Shown here piece after piece: positions 14,655-28,500 of a DNA stretch of 64,000 nt. The notes below the pieces were generated by a model that had not been told where the DNA came from, did no database searches, and saw only the letters and a program-made list of their open reading frames with translations. The stretch spans positions 825,829-889,828 of the forward strand of contig CM029121.1 in NCBI GenBank assembly GCA_016859345.1, in the 5' to 3' direction. Each line of letters begins with the position of its first letter. Position 1 is the stretch's first letter. This DNA comes from Istiophorus platypterus (lineage: Eukaryota; Chordata; Actinopteri; Istiophoriformes; Istiophoridae). The translations under genes were made by a program, and so were the position numbers.

Positions 14655-14750
14655 TGATAAGAATGTTTGTCTAACACTCTCCATGTCAAAACACTCATCT
14701 ATCTTCTCTATATCTATCCCCACCAGAGAACAACGGACAGACGCTGATAA
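14655..14750. promoter_or_regulatory. Candidate GATA-site cluster, intron 3, about 1 kb from exon 4
   Basis: TGATAAG at 14655, AGATAG (reverse) at 14699-14704, a GGATAG core (reverse) near 14714-14719 and TGATAAAA at 14745, in unique sequence. Motif content only; no conservation data. Confidence 0.25.
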
Positions 14751-15195
14751 AATGGCTTTCTCACAGCTGGTGGGGGAATGAGGGAGGTGGTGATGGTTGT
14801 GGTGGTGGTGGCGGGGAGTTGGGGTTATGAGGGAAGGAGGAAGCAGGATAGAGCGTGGTTTTAGGGAAGAAAGTAGGAGGGATGCTAGGAAGTTAGAAGT
14901 AGATCTTGTTTTAATAAAACACACAAATAGCAGTTGAAAATATTGTTTCGCTGTTGGAAACACTGTTGTGGCACCACCACACAGGAAGTAACATGTTTCA
15001 CTTAACTCACAGCTCAAAGTCACTATGACGCTCTGCACAGTATAAAGAAAAACAAACAGGTCCTGGCACACTTTGTTTGCCAGTCATGATATATGTCACA
15101 TTGTAACCAGCCCCACTCTTTCATCCTCTTGCCCCAGTGTGCATGAGAGCATTATAGTGATGCAAGATGAAAGAGAATCTAACTTGACCTGTTTT

Positions 15196-15199
<4 letters not shown>

Positions 15200-15229
<30 letters not shown>
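15200..15229. repeat. Poly-T run
   Basis: About 30 consecutive T. No SINE or LINE body was recognised next to it. Confidence 0.95.
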
Positions 15230-15231
<2 letters not shown>

Positions 15232-16889
15232 CTTAGATCAGGTTGAGCTGAATTTTGAATTGAATGGTTCTGGGTGGACCTTGATTTCACAAATACTATT
15301 TGAGGAGTCCTAGGTACACTTCTTTGTTAGAATACATCACATTAAAAAGGATATATTTGGGTTGTTGGGTTCTGGCCTCCTAACACAAGATAGCTGTCAG
15401 ATTTTGTAGGGGTTTACCTTCAAATGTCCCAGCTCAGAGTTGGGTAAATGTCAAATTTCAGTCCAAGGTCAAACGCCAACCCAAACATGATTCCTCCGAC
15501 AGCCTAACCTGCTAGCTACAAAGTCCGAAGTCCAGCATCCGTTCAACCAGTATCCTATTGCTATGAGGCCTCAGTTTGGCCACTCTGACCCTCCTTATCT
15601 CAGCCTTCCATCAATGTCCAGTCTGTCTCCCTGCCATTGGCCAGTCCTCACCACATGGAACACTTATCAGCTTGACCAGCTCCACTGACCCACATTGTGA
15701 AACAGTGTGAGGATTTGACCCTTGAGAACCAACACAGATATTAACTGATAAACAAGCCTGACAGAAGCACTTAGTTTGTCAGGTAATGTGACCAAACAAA
15801 TGTTATCCTACTGCTTACATGACCTGTTGCATCATATCCTTTTGTTAAGTACAATGTAAGTCCAGTGGTTCATTTGCTGTTATGGCATGGTAAGGGCCAT
15901 CCTGAATATTCAAATGTTTTCATGGAGTCTTCTGAGGTGGATTTACATAAACATGTCTAAAAGTAAAACTGCAGGAGAAACTGAACCTTCGATTATAAAT
16001 AATGAGCCAAATTTTAAGTGCATTTCTGAAATTGAAAAAAAAAAAAAAAAAAAGTGAAAGAGTTTCCATCAACTAACATGGACATGACAAGATTACATAA
16101 TTCATTGATCACTGGTGAAGTATATACATAATATTGGAGTAATTGCCTCCCAGCTAAGATGTTTGCTCTTACTCTTTTAGGGAAGAGATTTCGCTCTTCT
16201 TATCCAGTTGCAGTGTTTGTATCAACCGTCAAGATAGAGAAATGGATGACAAGCGACAAGGGGCCAGTTATGTAAAGCCCTATTCCATATATTCTTTAAT
16301 TTTTGGTCTTACTAATGGAGTGAAGAAATTAAATTGTGAGTGGCATCTTAGCATGGATGCTTCAAAGCAGGTACTGAAATGTCAATTGGTATGATATTAA
16401 AATCGTTTTTTGTTAGCATTATTGCCTCTCTTTGACAACTTTTCCTACTTAGACATGCCTTAAAACCTATTTTGCAATATATCTGTTTATGTTTTTATTC
16501 TTTTTGTTTTCAGTAATTTTTTTTTATGTACAAAATGAAAAATTATTGGAAAAATAATAGAAGTGTGTTAACTCCATGCATGGAGTATAAAATGAAATGA
16601 GCAGCGTTGGTAATATCCAAAGATGTGTCCAAATTCAAAATTTATAACTGCAGTAGTCCATGCAATGTACTCCAGTGGGGGGCATCTGAAAAATGTCACT
16701 CAGATTATCATAAGACAAAACCATCTGAGAAATAATGTGTAGAAGCATTTTGGATTCAGCACCACAGGATGAAAAACCATAGATAAAGGCAAGGCTGTCG
16801 GCTCACTTTGCAAAATGCACCTGCCTGCCAACTGTAACGTTACCACAACAATAAATCTGAGGTCACCTGTCAGCTTGTCATTCCTGACT

Positions 16890-17190
16890 TTTGATCTAAT
16901 GCCAGTATTAAGTCAAATTTAAAACTAGTCATAAACCAAATTATTAGACAATTTTTTTCTAATACTTTGGTTTATGACTAGTATTTAAATACAACTAAAA
17001 ATGATGACATTCCCATCAAACTCAGGAGTGCTAAGTATTAAACGTTAAATGTAAATGTTAGCATGTTAACACGCTAAAGTAAAATAGTGAATATCGTAAA
17101 CATCCTACCTGCTCAGTGTGCCACATTGCCATTGTAAGCATGTTAGCATGCCAACAGTGTCACACAGCTGGAAGGATGACTTTAGACTCT
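16890..17190 (-). repeat. Second copy of the GCATGCTAACA-type dispersed repeat, rearranged
   Basis: It contains GTTAGCATGTTAACACGCTAA and GCATGTTAGCATGCCA, plus CATAAACCAAA in both orientations. This matches parts of the 37.19-37.59 kb repeat family in inverted order, and it ends up forming a strong hairpin (16924-16982). Confidence 0.5.
16924..16982. repeat. Perfect-arm hairpin (17 + 7 bp stem)
   Basis: ACTAGTCATAAACCAAA (16924-16940) pairs with TTTGGTTTATGACTAGT (16966-16982). After one mismatch, TATTAGA (16942-16948) pairs with TCTAATA (16958-16964). The loop is 9 nt. It is probably a foldback of the dispersed repeat around it rather than an RNA gene. Confidence 0.8.
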
Positions 17191-17688
17191 TAATCTATCT
17201 TTTTTTTTAAATTGACAGCCTTACAGGCTAACATTATCTAACTTATTTTCTATGTTATTTTTAACATTGATTAATATTATTACTATTGAATCTAATCAAA
17301 AAATATGAGGAAAATAAAAAATATATGTAAATGAAAATGATAAGAGTGTTACTTGTTAATTATAGGAAGCATCAATGTGGAATAAGAAGATGTCAGAGAG
17401 TCTGTTTAATAAAGCTCTGCCTTCTCATATTGGTAGAGAGAAAGTGCTACCATAGATAAAGGCTAATGAGTGCAGTTTGCTAATCCCAGCAGGTTAACTG
17501 TGTTCGCTTGGGTAACATGAGGCCTCCAACAATCCTAATCCCTGTTAATTACCCCTCCTGCCCACCACAACCCTGCATAATAACCCACTGCTCCTTATCA
17601 ATATGGCTGCACTGGTTGCTATTACTACCATTACTGCTCTGTATAATAATGACTTACTACCCCCATCACTGCTATAGTCCGTGCACAG

Positions 17689-17730
<42 letters not shown>
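17689..17730. repeat. (CA)n microsatellite
   Basis: Pure CA array of about 20 units. Confidence 0.95.
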
Positions 17731-17732
<2 letters not shown>

Positions 17733-17757
17733 TGGGGGATGAAAAGGGTCATGGTAA

Positions 17758-17791
17758 ATAATCACAAAAGTACATACACTTTTGTGATTAT
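17758..17791. repeat. 14-bp perfect hairpin next to a CA repeat
   Basis: ATAATCACAAAAGT (17758-17771) pairs with ACTTTTGTGATTAT (17778-17791) around a 6-nt loop. No GC-rich stem plus T-run, so not a terminator in any recognised sense. Confidence 0.75.
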
Positions 17792-19007
17792 CTACTAAAA
17801 ATCCAATGTGTTCGTGATTGTACTGTGTGTATGCATGGCAGTTCACTTTTTGCCCTCATTAAATTGCTTGAAAGTGATGCCGGGCTGTAGTATAATCATA
17901 GAGACCTTTACATACATCTGGTAACCAAGGCTCATCATAGGCTCTTTGCCTGCGTTCCTTTTAGCAATAGTAATGTTATTCCATGAAACACATCGCAATG
18001 CAAAAACTGTGGTGCAATATTAAAACTATGTGACTGTTTATGAGGTGAGATACATTAGAATTATTGTTAAAATACCATCTGTCTGATACAATCATACAAA
18101 TGGTTCTATCAAATTGTTATTAGAGAAACTACCTGGGATGGAAAACCATGTATAAAAAATTTTAATAAAGGTAAATAAATGAGGAAAATAGATTAAAAAA
18201 ATAGTGTGGTCCACATTTAGATAAACTACTGTTTTTTTGGTCCTTCATGTTTGAAGAGTTTGGACAAAGCCTGACCGATAAAGGTAACATGTGCATGTGC
18301 ATTCTTCCTGTCTCTCTTTGTGTCTAGATGATCCATTCCAAAGAACACAGGGCTGGGTGGGCTTGTTATCCTTATCAACCAGCTCCACAGTATCCACACA
18401 GCCTCACTGATTTAGCTCTCTCAAACTACCTTACAATGACTGAGTTGCACTTAAGTAACCAGGTTATGGTCAGCATTCAACAACATGATGATGTCTAATG
18501 TGTTGGGAAAATAAAAAACCTGGTTTCGGTAATCAGGGTAGGAGATTACAGAAATTTGATTGTTGGCTTTTTGTAAATTCTCCTGTGTATAAAAAGACAG
18601 CAGGAAGGGATAGTTATGGAGTGGAGTTGCTGGAAAGAAAGAGAAAGAGCAGTCATTACACAGAGCAATGTAATTGCCTTTGTGAATGCTCGAATTCAAA
18701 GTAAGTCACAAAGGCCTCAAGAAGTCTAAATAAGTGGGTTTTTCCACCACTGAATATTTGAGTATTTGCTAAATTGCTACACGAATTGCTAAATTCAAAC
18801 ATTTTGTGCTATGAAAAGGTGGTCTGTTCTGTTTGTCTTCCTGTTTCTCTCTCACTGTGTCTGTCAGTCTGCTCTGACACAGACAAATATCAAAAAGAGT
18901 CAGGAAGCAGCATCTTCCATAACTGTTCAGTTAAAATCACTTAGCCATGCTCACAAAATATATCTTGAGTAGTGGAGAAATCTGATTATTGATCTGCCGC
19001 ACATATA

Positions 19008-20367
19008 CAGTGGCATAAAAAAAAATTCTGTAACTTTGATTACCCAAGTAAAAGATGACCTGATATCAAAATGGCATGAAGATGACAGATTTCTTAATAA
19101 TTTCACCAACATTAATTTTTATTTTCAACTTTTACTTGTGCAGGCTTTTTGTAGCAGCTTAGAGTCTTCCCGTTCTTGTTTGGGGGATATTTATCCAGTC
19201 TTCCTGCAAAAGCCTCTAGTTCTGTCAGATTCTTGGGACGTCTTACATGTTCTTTTAAAATCTATCACTGATGTTAAGGTCAGGGACCATGGCAAAAAGT
19301 TCGTCTTAAGCCTCTTGAGGTCCCTTGAGGATTTTGAGTTGTGTTTAGGATCACTATGCTATTGCAGCCATTCTTTTCATCTTCAGCTTTTTACTGTGTG
19401 ATGTTTGCTCTTAGAATTTGCTGGTATTTAACTGTATCTATTCTTCCCTCTATCACCAAAATGTAATACAAGCCCAAAGTATAATTGATCCACCCCTCTG
19501 CCTAAAGGTTGGAGAGGTGTTCTTCTCATGAAAATCTGAACCCCTTTTTTCTCCAAACCTCCCTTGGCTCATCGCAGCCAAAAAGTACTATTTTAACTTC
19601 ATCAGTGCACGGGACTTTTTTCCAAAATACATCAGGTTTGTTTAGTTGTTCCTTTGCAAACCTCTGATCCTGAATTTTGTGGTGGGGACACAGGAAAGTT
19701 TTTCTTCTGATTACTCTTCCAACAAGGTCATATTTGTGCAGATGTCATTGCTCAGTGGAACAGTGGACCATCTCGATAGAGTCTGATAAATCTCCCTGAA
19801 GGTCTTTTGCAATCAAATGAGGGATTTGATTTGTGTTTCTAGCAACAAGCCTATGAGCTGTTCTCTCTGAAGGTCTTCTCGGTCTTTCAGACCTCAACTT
19901 GACCTCCACTGTTCCTGTTAACTACCTAGTTTTTTCATTACATGCTTTGCAAGCATTAATAATCTTAATTTACAGAGAGCTAGGCAGAAGCTTAGACGAG
20001 CCCATGGCTGCTGATTGTTGGGATGAGGTTGGAGGAGTCAGAGTATTTATAAAACTTTGAAATTTGCATCATTTGGCCTTTCCTAACAATGACTGTGAAC
20101 AAGCCATAGCCCTGACAAGAGAATTAAGGTCTGAGAAAATGGAAAAAGTTATACAAGCTCAGATCTCTTTGGGTGCTGAAATTGCTGTATGGTGCTCCTT
20201 TCCTTTTTTCAAGCTAAAATTATACAAAACAAAAATAATACAGTAATCTTGTTTGGAATGTTGAAAAAATTTTAATCTTTAACTTTATGCCTTTTGGAAA
20301 TCAGTTCATCTTCTATCCAGAGTAACAATATCTTTTACCACAGGTGGCCAACTTTTTTAAGCCACTT
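19008..20367 (-). mobile_element. Decayed Tc1-like transposon, near full length
   Basis: The left end reads TA-CAGTGGCATAAAAAA and the right end, on the other strand, reads TA-AAGTGGCTTAAAAAA. They are short imperfect inverted repeats next to TA, about 1.36 kb apart, which is normal for the group. The interior read on the minus strand is a recognisable Tc1-like transposase with many stops. This is a different lineage from the intact copy at 31.9 kb (different termini and protein) and clearly older. Confidence 0.85.
19140..20005 (-). pseudogene. Broken Tc1-like transposase (minus strand)
   Basis: The reading starts at ATGGGCTCGTC near 20005 and includes KIINA, then TGTVEVKLRSERPRRPSERT (the paired-like helix-turn-helix and its GRPR-like linker), AKDLQGDLSDS, CSTEQ-stop-HLHKYDL, RRKTFLCPHHKIQ, FAKEQLNKPDVFWKKV and TDEVKIVLFG, which holds the first catalytic Asp. 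Stops appear soon after the start, after CSTEQ and again further on. The second Asp survives only as SDPKHN-like text near 19350 and the C-terminal part is shortened. It cannot make an active enzyme. Confidence 0.82.
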
Positions 20368-23130
20368 TATGTGGATTCACAGTAACTAGGATATTACAGT
20401 GCATGCACACGTTACCCAATTACCTGCGTGACCTGACTTCTCTAAGTAACCTGTTTACTTAAGTGCATGTAAATGCACTGAATAAGTTGACAAGTTGACA
20501 CATTGCAGCCAAACACACACTGTGCTCACACATATACAACTGGTACACACTATCCCACCAATTCACACCCTCACGGGCTACACACACATACACAGACACA
20601 AACACAAAAGCTTATCAATACGGATGCTTCAGCAGCCACTGGAGTGTCTAGGCCTCTTTGATGAGCCACCACAAAAAAACAATCAGTCCGTCATTAATGA
20701 AATGACTAGCACAATTAACTGATGAGCATGTGAGACGGGGTGGGGGCAAAGAGAGAGTACAGAGTTGAAGGTGGCGGAGAGCATTAGGGACAAACTAATG
20801 ATTGAGTTCCTTCAGTGGAGTTATTTCTAATACCTTTTAGCAGAAATATGCTCTAAAACATATCTTGATATTAAGAGGTACTGTCAAAGGTTTCTGAGAT
20901 TTAGAGTATTTGAACAGTCTGGCAGCAGTGCAGAGATATTCCATTCCTCCCTTCAAGTTTTTGAAAGAGCCTCACCCTTCTAACCAATCAGACAAGGCCA
21001 AAGTTAGGGGTAGAAGCTCAACTTTACTTGATTCTACCTTCTGTATACTATTCCCCATGCCCTGCAGCAGAGATATATGGAGTTCATTTCTTGCCAAAAC
21101 ACAACACACAAACAGAATATGTTAAACAAATTCCCCACACTTTTCACCAACAAATACCATGTAGTGTGAGGTTACAAAACATGATTGACAAATTAATGCA
21201 GAGCAGAGTCAATTGATCAGTTGCATGTGGACAACATGACAGCAGCGGAGGAGCTGAACTGGAGACAGCAGGGAATTCAGGTCCAGAAGGTTGCATCTCT
21301 CCCACCATCCACACCTGGATTTTGGTTGCAGAGAATGACTGCATTTAAATTGCTTCAAGTTAAGATTGTGCCGAAAGGATGTGATTTTTTTTCCCCTTAT
21401 AGAATACATTTTTTGTAAGAAGTACTGCATTTCCATCTGAAGCATGGTATATTAGAAATACTGTAAACTGCGTATTTGTTTGAGCGGTACATTTTGTATT
21501 TGCAATTGAATTTTATTTGTAAACGACACTGTGCCTGTTAGTAAATCACTGGGCATTTGTAAAACCTGTTTTGTTTGTTAAGTTTTGGTAGGAAATTAGC
21601 TCCATAGAGATAGCACTATCTAGTGACAATTTCACTGATGTTAAGTATGAGAAAATATAAGAGGAACAGTATATTTCATTCATGTCACAAAGCTGTAATT
21701 GCTGATAAAGCAGGCACTGAAGTCTGACTGAAATTGCTATGGTGACATGGTATATTGGTCTATATTTTTTGTCTATGCTTACCATCCTTGTTAGACTCAG
21801 AAAAGCTGTTCCTTCATCTGTGGAGTTGCCATGTATGATACAATACAGAAGAAACACTAAAAGACTCAATTTCAGTGTGTTTATTCTCAGTGTCCCAATT
21901 TTTTTTTTAAGCATATAGAGGATATTTTCATATCACTGTGGAGAGTATTAAACTTCAGCATTCATAATTATTTTTATTTATGAGCTGTTTTAACTAGGAA
22001 TGGAAAAATGCCTTAGGCAGGAACTGGGATTATATCACATTTTGTAAAAAAAAGATTTAATGCCGATTAATTTGTGAATGATGGAATGTTTGTAAAGTTT
22101 ATGGATGGTTTGATGAAGATATTGGTTGGACATGGTCAAGTCTGCAAAGGTCAGAGAATGTAATACCAAATCATGGCATAGTGATGAGTTCATCTTTCAT
22201 GTTTTTAAAAGATAAATCTTAAAAGGTAGCAAATAAAACACAAAGTTTGAAAGGTACAGGAGGGGCAAAAAAGACCATCATGGCAAACTAGGCCTTTTGT
22301 GATTCATGTGTGAGATTAATAATTCACTAATTCATTGTCTTCACCACAATATCAGCACAATTTCGTGTTACACATGGAGATCTAGTTGCAACAGTTTCAC
22401 ATGAATAGAGCAGATGTCTATAGAGGTAACCATTTTTGAGATGCATTTTTATTGATCACCTTTTCATTTCTGAAGTCAGTCTGTAAATGTTTTGTTGTCA
22501 TTCTTAAAACTGAAGTCTGACATTGTGTAGGTCAACTGAGCTTGGTGAGAAAGAAGTCAGATGTTGAAAAGCCATGCAGAAAGGCAAAGTATTTGGTTAT
22601 TCAAAATGAATGAGCATTCACAAGAAACCTACCTTAAAGCCTACCTTATTTGACATCAATGTGAAATAAGGATAAAAAAGAAAGGTGTAACCCAACACTG
22701 ATTTTTTTCTTTATCCAGCCTAATTGATTTTTAAAAAGACTATTGTTGATATCAAATGAGCACATCGAGGCAGAGCTATTGATTTTTTGACACCGCACAA
22801 CAGGAAATCTTTATCTGTGTTCTGCTCCGACCCCGCACTAATAGGTGGGGTTTAACCTTAGCTGAATGACAAATCACAGCACCTCACATTATTATTCTCT
22901 CTTTAGTCCTCACGAGAAACAGTAAAAATAGTGTGGTTCTGTGAATGTAACAAAATATGGGATTCTGTGTTCTATATATACACATGATTTTAAAATCCAA
23001 TTCTATCTGCTATTCTATCCTCAAGTCACTACAAAAAACATTATAAATTCCTAGGGACCATATAGCGGCAAAATGTAAGCAATTCTATAATACTTTTCCA
23101 AATAAATTGATAAGTGAATGTATATATTAT

Positions 23131-23745
23131 TCATAGTGGAAAAGAAAAAATTAAGTGAACCCAAACTTTGTTTTAAAATATGGCCAGATCGTCAGCTCAG
23201 TTACCATAATGGGCAAACACAATGTAATTTAATTGAAAATACAAAAAAACATTGTATTTTTTAGAAACATTGTCCTTGATAAATACATGTCCATGTTGTA
23301 TACATCATTCACACCTTCTCAATGTAGAGTAGAAAAAATATGTGAACCCCTTGGCTAATGAAATCAACAAAAGCCAAGTGGAATCAGGAGTTAGCAAACC
23401 TGGAGACCAATCAATTATACCAGATTAGAGGTCCGGGTTAGAGCTAATTTAATTTATAAAAAACACTTTTTAGTTTGCTTTTCACAGGCATACACAGATG
23501 TATCCATGCCTTGCAAAAAAGAAGAGATCTCAGGAGGTTTTTGATCATGATTTGTTGATTTGTACGAAACTGGAGAGGGTTAAGAAGTAATTTGAAAGAG
23601 CTCAGATGTTTATCAGTCCAGAATCAGACACATTCTCTTTAAATGGAGACCATTTAATATTGTGGCTACTTTTCCTAGGAGTGGTGGCGAGCTAGGATGA
23701 CTCCAACGGTACAATGCAGAATGGTCATGTGAGGGGAAAAAATGC
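23131..23745 (+). mobile_element. 5' fragment of a decayed Tc1-like transposon
   Basis: The fragment contains text such as AAGTGAACCC and TATGTGAACCCCTTGG, typical of the outer region of one fish Tc1-like family, followed by the N-terminal part of a transposase on the plus strand. That part includes GAAACTGGAGAGGG, CATCAGTCC-like, AAATGGAGA and CCTAGGAGTGG, the helix-turn-helix region up to the linker. Homology ends near 23745, before any catalytic residue, so the catalytic half and right end are missing. Confidence 0.65.
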
Positions 23746-26700
23746 CCCCAGAGAAGTAGCTTAGGGATTAAAGGAATCATTTGAGCTGGTTAACTTCTCT
23801 ATTCATTAGTCTATCCATTGAACAATCATTGTGCATGGTTGCATGGAGCATTGAGTCCATGGCAGGTCATCAAAGAGGAAGCTTCAGCCTCTCCAAAAAA
23901 AAAAAAAAATCAAAATTAAATAAAAAAAAAAAATATATATATATCAAATTTTAATATAATTAAAACTTCGCCTACAAAGTGGTGATCAAGTTGGGTGAAT
24001 ATTAATATTTTTTGAGTTTTAAAGTCTTAGTAAATAATATCTTACACTGTTTTGTCAATTTGTCATTTAATTGTGTTTTTTTTTGTAATAAATATGTACT
24101 GTTACAGAGAAATATTAAAAATTTAAGCCAAGTTTTCAGGGGCTCCAAATAACATTTGGTGTTCAATTAACACATTCATTATGTTTCTCAGGCAGTTTTG
24201 ATGCTACATTAGAGGAGTTTCAGCTATCATTGTTTCTGTTTTTCTGGCCAGTTATGGCTAAAATCTGCATTACAGTACAGTACATATGCATTAAGCAATA
24301 TTTGACCACTGAGGCTAGGAAGAATTTAAAACAGCACACAAAATGATACAAAACCCTAAAATACTTTATTATTGCCCTCTAGATGTAAGGTCGATACACC
24401 AACATACACAATTAGTTGTTTCTTGTCATTATAAAAACAAAATACTGACTAATGCAGCTGTAACTTTAATATTTGTGATTTTACAGTCTTCTCTTTATTT
24501 TTTGTATTTTTGATTATAAGATATACAATGTGCATTATAAACCACACACTACATTTTGTATAAAAATTATCTCAAAATCTTTGTCTGAAAAGACTCATTT
24601 AAAGATTTTATGGATTTTTTAGAGAGTTTAGAAGGTTTTTAAATTTATTCCCAACAGTTGAGGAATCTTTTTGTGCAATGGAAGGTTTCAATGTTCACCC
24701 AAAGTAGTTATAGGCATCATTTTAGCTTACATGGTGCAACTGGAACTCTTAAAACAAAACAATTAATTTGGTGTTGTCTTTATTATAACGCTGTAGTGTA
24801 ACAAGATAACATTGGTTATCAATGAGAAATGGCTCAATTTACCACCTTTGTGTTGTTTTTATTTTGATTAAGCTCTTGAGAATTCTACAATTTGCATTCA
24901 AAATTCCACCCAGTGTTTCACACGAATGACCACTTACGTTATTTATAATGCTGGCTAATAAAAGGTCTTTATCTAATAACAAGCAAGACCTGATTGAGCC
25001 CACTTTTCTCTTTTTCGTCTCTCTCCATGATATTCCATGAAGCACCCCTGGGTCCCTGGAGTCCGGCAGGCTCGGCTCAGCTGCAGATAGACATTTCTGG
25101 GATAGACATCTACTGCTCAGGACCACGTAATCATTTCCATTTTACCCTCTGTTGCACAGGCAAGATAAGACACCTGCATAGCCCTGCTAATCAGATGAGC
25201 TTCAACAGAACTTTATCATTGACATTTACCACTGTTTACCCAACTAATTTCTCTTAACTGCACTGCTGAACTTTTATCTACAAAATACATACACCACCAG
25301 AAAAGAGCAAGAAGCAAACATGCAAATTCACAAATATGCGAAGAAAGATAAAATGAGGGGGAAAAAAACTAAAAGCATTTCTTTCTGTTCAGAGGACGAA
25401 GGGGGTGAAAACATAACAAGTGGCAGAGCTGCTGCTGATGAAAAAACTGAAGACTGAAGACAAACAAATGCAAAGAATACTGACATTCACAAGCAAAAAC
25501 TTCATTTTGGAGTTCAATCACCTGACTACTGGTGGGCAATTTTATTTATTGCTGATAAAAATGTGCCTCTGTATGCATGTGCATGAGAAAATCATCATCC
25601 AACGACTCACCAGTCACAAGACAGATGGAGGGAAATAGTTTTCTTCCAACACACTGTTTTAAAGTTATGTCAACATTCTTCAAAATTAGAACTGATAATT
25701 CTATGGTTCTCACTGTGTATTCCATTGTTTTTTCATTTTTTTTCCTGGTCAATATCCTGTCAGTGCCCCCTTACCTTTCAACACCAAAATAACACATTTA
25801 TGTTATAAAAAAAAAAAAAAATCTGATTAGCATGAAACTTACTGAGAAAATCCATGCTACCCAAAGGGTGTATCCAGAGGGTTGAATTTTTCCCAAGAAA
25901 ACACAGGGGTATCGCTAGGTTTCTGGAGGTCTTAGGTGCTGTGGTGGCTTTTGGGGGGGTTGATGAAGTGAGCACTGTGTCCTGTGAGTGATCGCACTGT
26001 GCACCATACAAAATAACACTGGTGAAACAAGACATAAATTGAATAGATTTGAACTACAATTTTCTCAACATCCCATAGCCACGTGACAATGTAATAGCAT
26101 TTGGTTGCTTACCAAAATTTTTATTCAGTTGAAAGTCTGCAGACAGCTCACTTTCCCACTGGCCACTAGTCAGCTGAGTTACTATAGAAAGTCTCTCACT
26201 CTCATTCCTTTCTCATTATTATTTTCTCTGACTCTTAACATCTGTCATGCTGTCCTTTGAGCTTATCATGTGTGACAGATGTAATTCTTGGTTGTTTGAC
26301 AGTTTTTCTCCCTAGTTCATTTCTGCAGAAGAGATGTCGAGAGATGCTAAGAACTTGTTTTCACTCGTCAGGAAATGATTTTCTGTGGCAACAGTGCATG
26401 TTACACCAGCCTTCAGGAACTCCTTCATGTTAACTGGACAAATGAAACCCTTTTAAGGCTTATTAGCGCTGAAAAATTCAATATAGATGCACTGTAAAAC
26501 ACTTAGTAGCCAAGTAACATAAGACTAGAAATAGCCCATAATGCAACAATCTGTGAAAGACCATAGATTCATTGGGATCAAGTAATTTGCTTGGACAACA
26601 GGCATTCCATGAGTGCTGATATAGTAAGTATAACATCACTCCGCTTTACAGGTGTTCTAAAAGTAGGTGTTGGCCTATCTATCTTAGATTGGAACAAACT

Positions 26701-27494
26701 TTGCACTGCAAAGATGAACATATAGTATTTCCACACATAGCAGTTGAGTTAAATGTGTGAATGGTTGTCAGAAACCTCCACGTGTGCTCATATGACATGA
26801 GCCAAGCTAGAAAAAACAGGGAAGAGCATAAATGAAGCTAACAACCTAGGGCAAATGACATGGGCTTTGAGCTACTTTCAGACTTGGCTATGTCTCAGAT
26901 ATATTAAAACAGTCTTGAGGCAGTTTTATGGATCCATCTGAATAACTAAAGTAACAACCACCACACACGCACAAACGTGCGAACACCAACACATAAAAAG
27001 AAAAAAAATGAAGACCTGTTTCTTTCCATTTCAACTGCTAAAAAACTCAAACCTTCAGCAGTATCAGGCAGCAGTTCATCTGCCTGATATCAATACGAAG
27101 ACTTTCTTCTTTCACAGTTTTAAGACATTTTATTTTTACTTCCAGCTTTGGCTTTACAAAATTTGTCTTTCAGCTGTTTCCGTACATGTTTAAACTCCTA
27201 GCTCCAGTTTTAAGTTTCAGCTTCCAAATTTTCAAAGTAATGCATCTCAGTTAATGTTAGCTGGTTTTTCCATCCACTTCCAGCTTTGTTTCAGGAATTT
27301 TCTTTGAGCTTTCAGCTTCAAGCTTCCAACTTCTCAGCTTTCACTTTCCAAATATTTCTTTTACATTTTACAAATTTTTAAAAAATTTTCAGCAATTTTA
27401 GGTATTATTTAAGCAATTTCCCTCAGCTTTCAACATTCACATTGCATTTTTCAGCAGGAAATGTATTTCTAGTTATATTTTCTTCTCTCTTTTT

Positions 27495-28300
27495 GGCACC
27501 TGCACCGTTCATTGTAGAAACTCCATTTAAACATCAAAATCTACGGCTTCATTGGGAGATGATGGGAATTACTTTCTTAGCAATATGTCTCGAAAAAATA
27601 TTCAGTGTTTTGTTGGCAATTTTTCTCACAGAAATTAAAGGATGGAATGTTCATAGGTTAGAGCTGGTGACATCAGAACCAGTGTGAGAAGGTGGAAAAC
27701 GTCTGACAATTTTCCTGTTTAACTCATCCTCATGGCCATAAATTTCACTCTCCAAACATTTTTCCCTCACAAAAAACTAGGCAAATTTGGGCGCTTTCTT
27801 CAATATTTCTACCAAAGCACACAGTGATTACAGTTACTAGCAGAATTTGAGGCTTGAGAACCATTCAACTGCCCCATACACTACAAAGTAAGAACTATAT
27901 TTTGAGGGGAAAAGAAAATAATGTTTTGGGTTTTTTTTTAAAGTTCACGGAATTTGCCAGATTTTTGGCACCAGGAACACAAAATGGCACGATGTGTGAA
28001 GCAAAGTCTTGCAGTGTTTACCATAGAAAAACTTTGGTGATGGGAGTTATGTTTTTTGAACAGATAGTGGGATTTTGAAAGTTGTTTTGAAAGACAGAAT
28101 CTTGATCAGTAAAAGACAAGAAATATTATTAGTAGAAAATAAGCACTTAAAATCACCATGACAACCTTTTTTTGCAAACAGCTGATTCAGATTAGTTGAT
28201 TAGACTGTCTGATGTGTGAGGTGTTCATCAAACCCTTGAATGACATTGCTTTCAAAGGCCTGCTATATACTTTTTCCATATCACTACAAGACACATGGAT
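27495..28300 (+). repeat. Diverged tandem duplication, unit 1
   Basis: Pairs with unit 2 at 28501-29330. Shared blocks in the same order are TGTAGAAACT, GATAATGGGAATTA-like, TCCTGTTTAACTCATCCTCA, ACCAAAGCACA-CAGTGA, and CTGATTCAGAT followed by GATTAGACT. It is diverged and has no credible ORF. TTTCAGCTTC-like short repeats precede it (27080-27470). Confidence 0.65.
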
Positions 28301-28500
28301 TTGCAAAAAGTTCAACAGATTTCACTGAAAATATAATTTAGTAAAGTTTTATTCCGGAGACATGCACTTACTTCAACTGGTGGAGAGAAAACCCAGAATT
28401 TCAAAGTAACATACAGGGACTTAACATATACAACTACATAAATACATAGTGAGAACTTGACTGCATAGTCAATTTCATATTTCATCTTCTGCTCATATTT

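Noticed and set aside
14640..15071. Minus-strand ORF of 143 aa
   Set aside because: His/Asn/Pro runs come from a GGTGGT repeat; no recognisable domain and wrong context for a FOG exon.
15200..15229. Poly-T run considered as the reverse of a retroposon poly-A tail
   Set aside because: No SINE, LINE or processed-gene body or target duplication recognised next to it.
21546..21914. Minus-strand ORF of 122 aa
   Set aside because: No recognisable domain; an ORF of this size is expected by chance in 64 kb.
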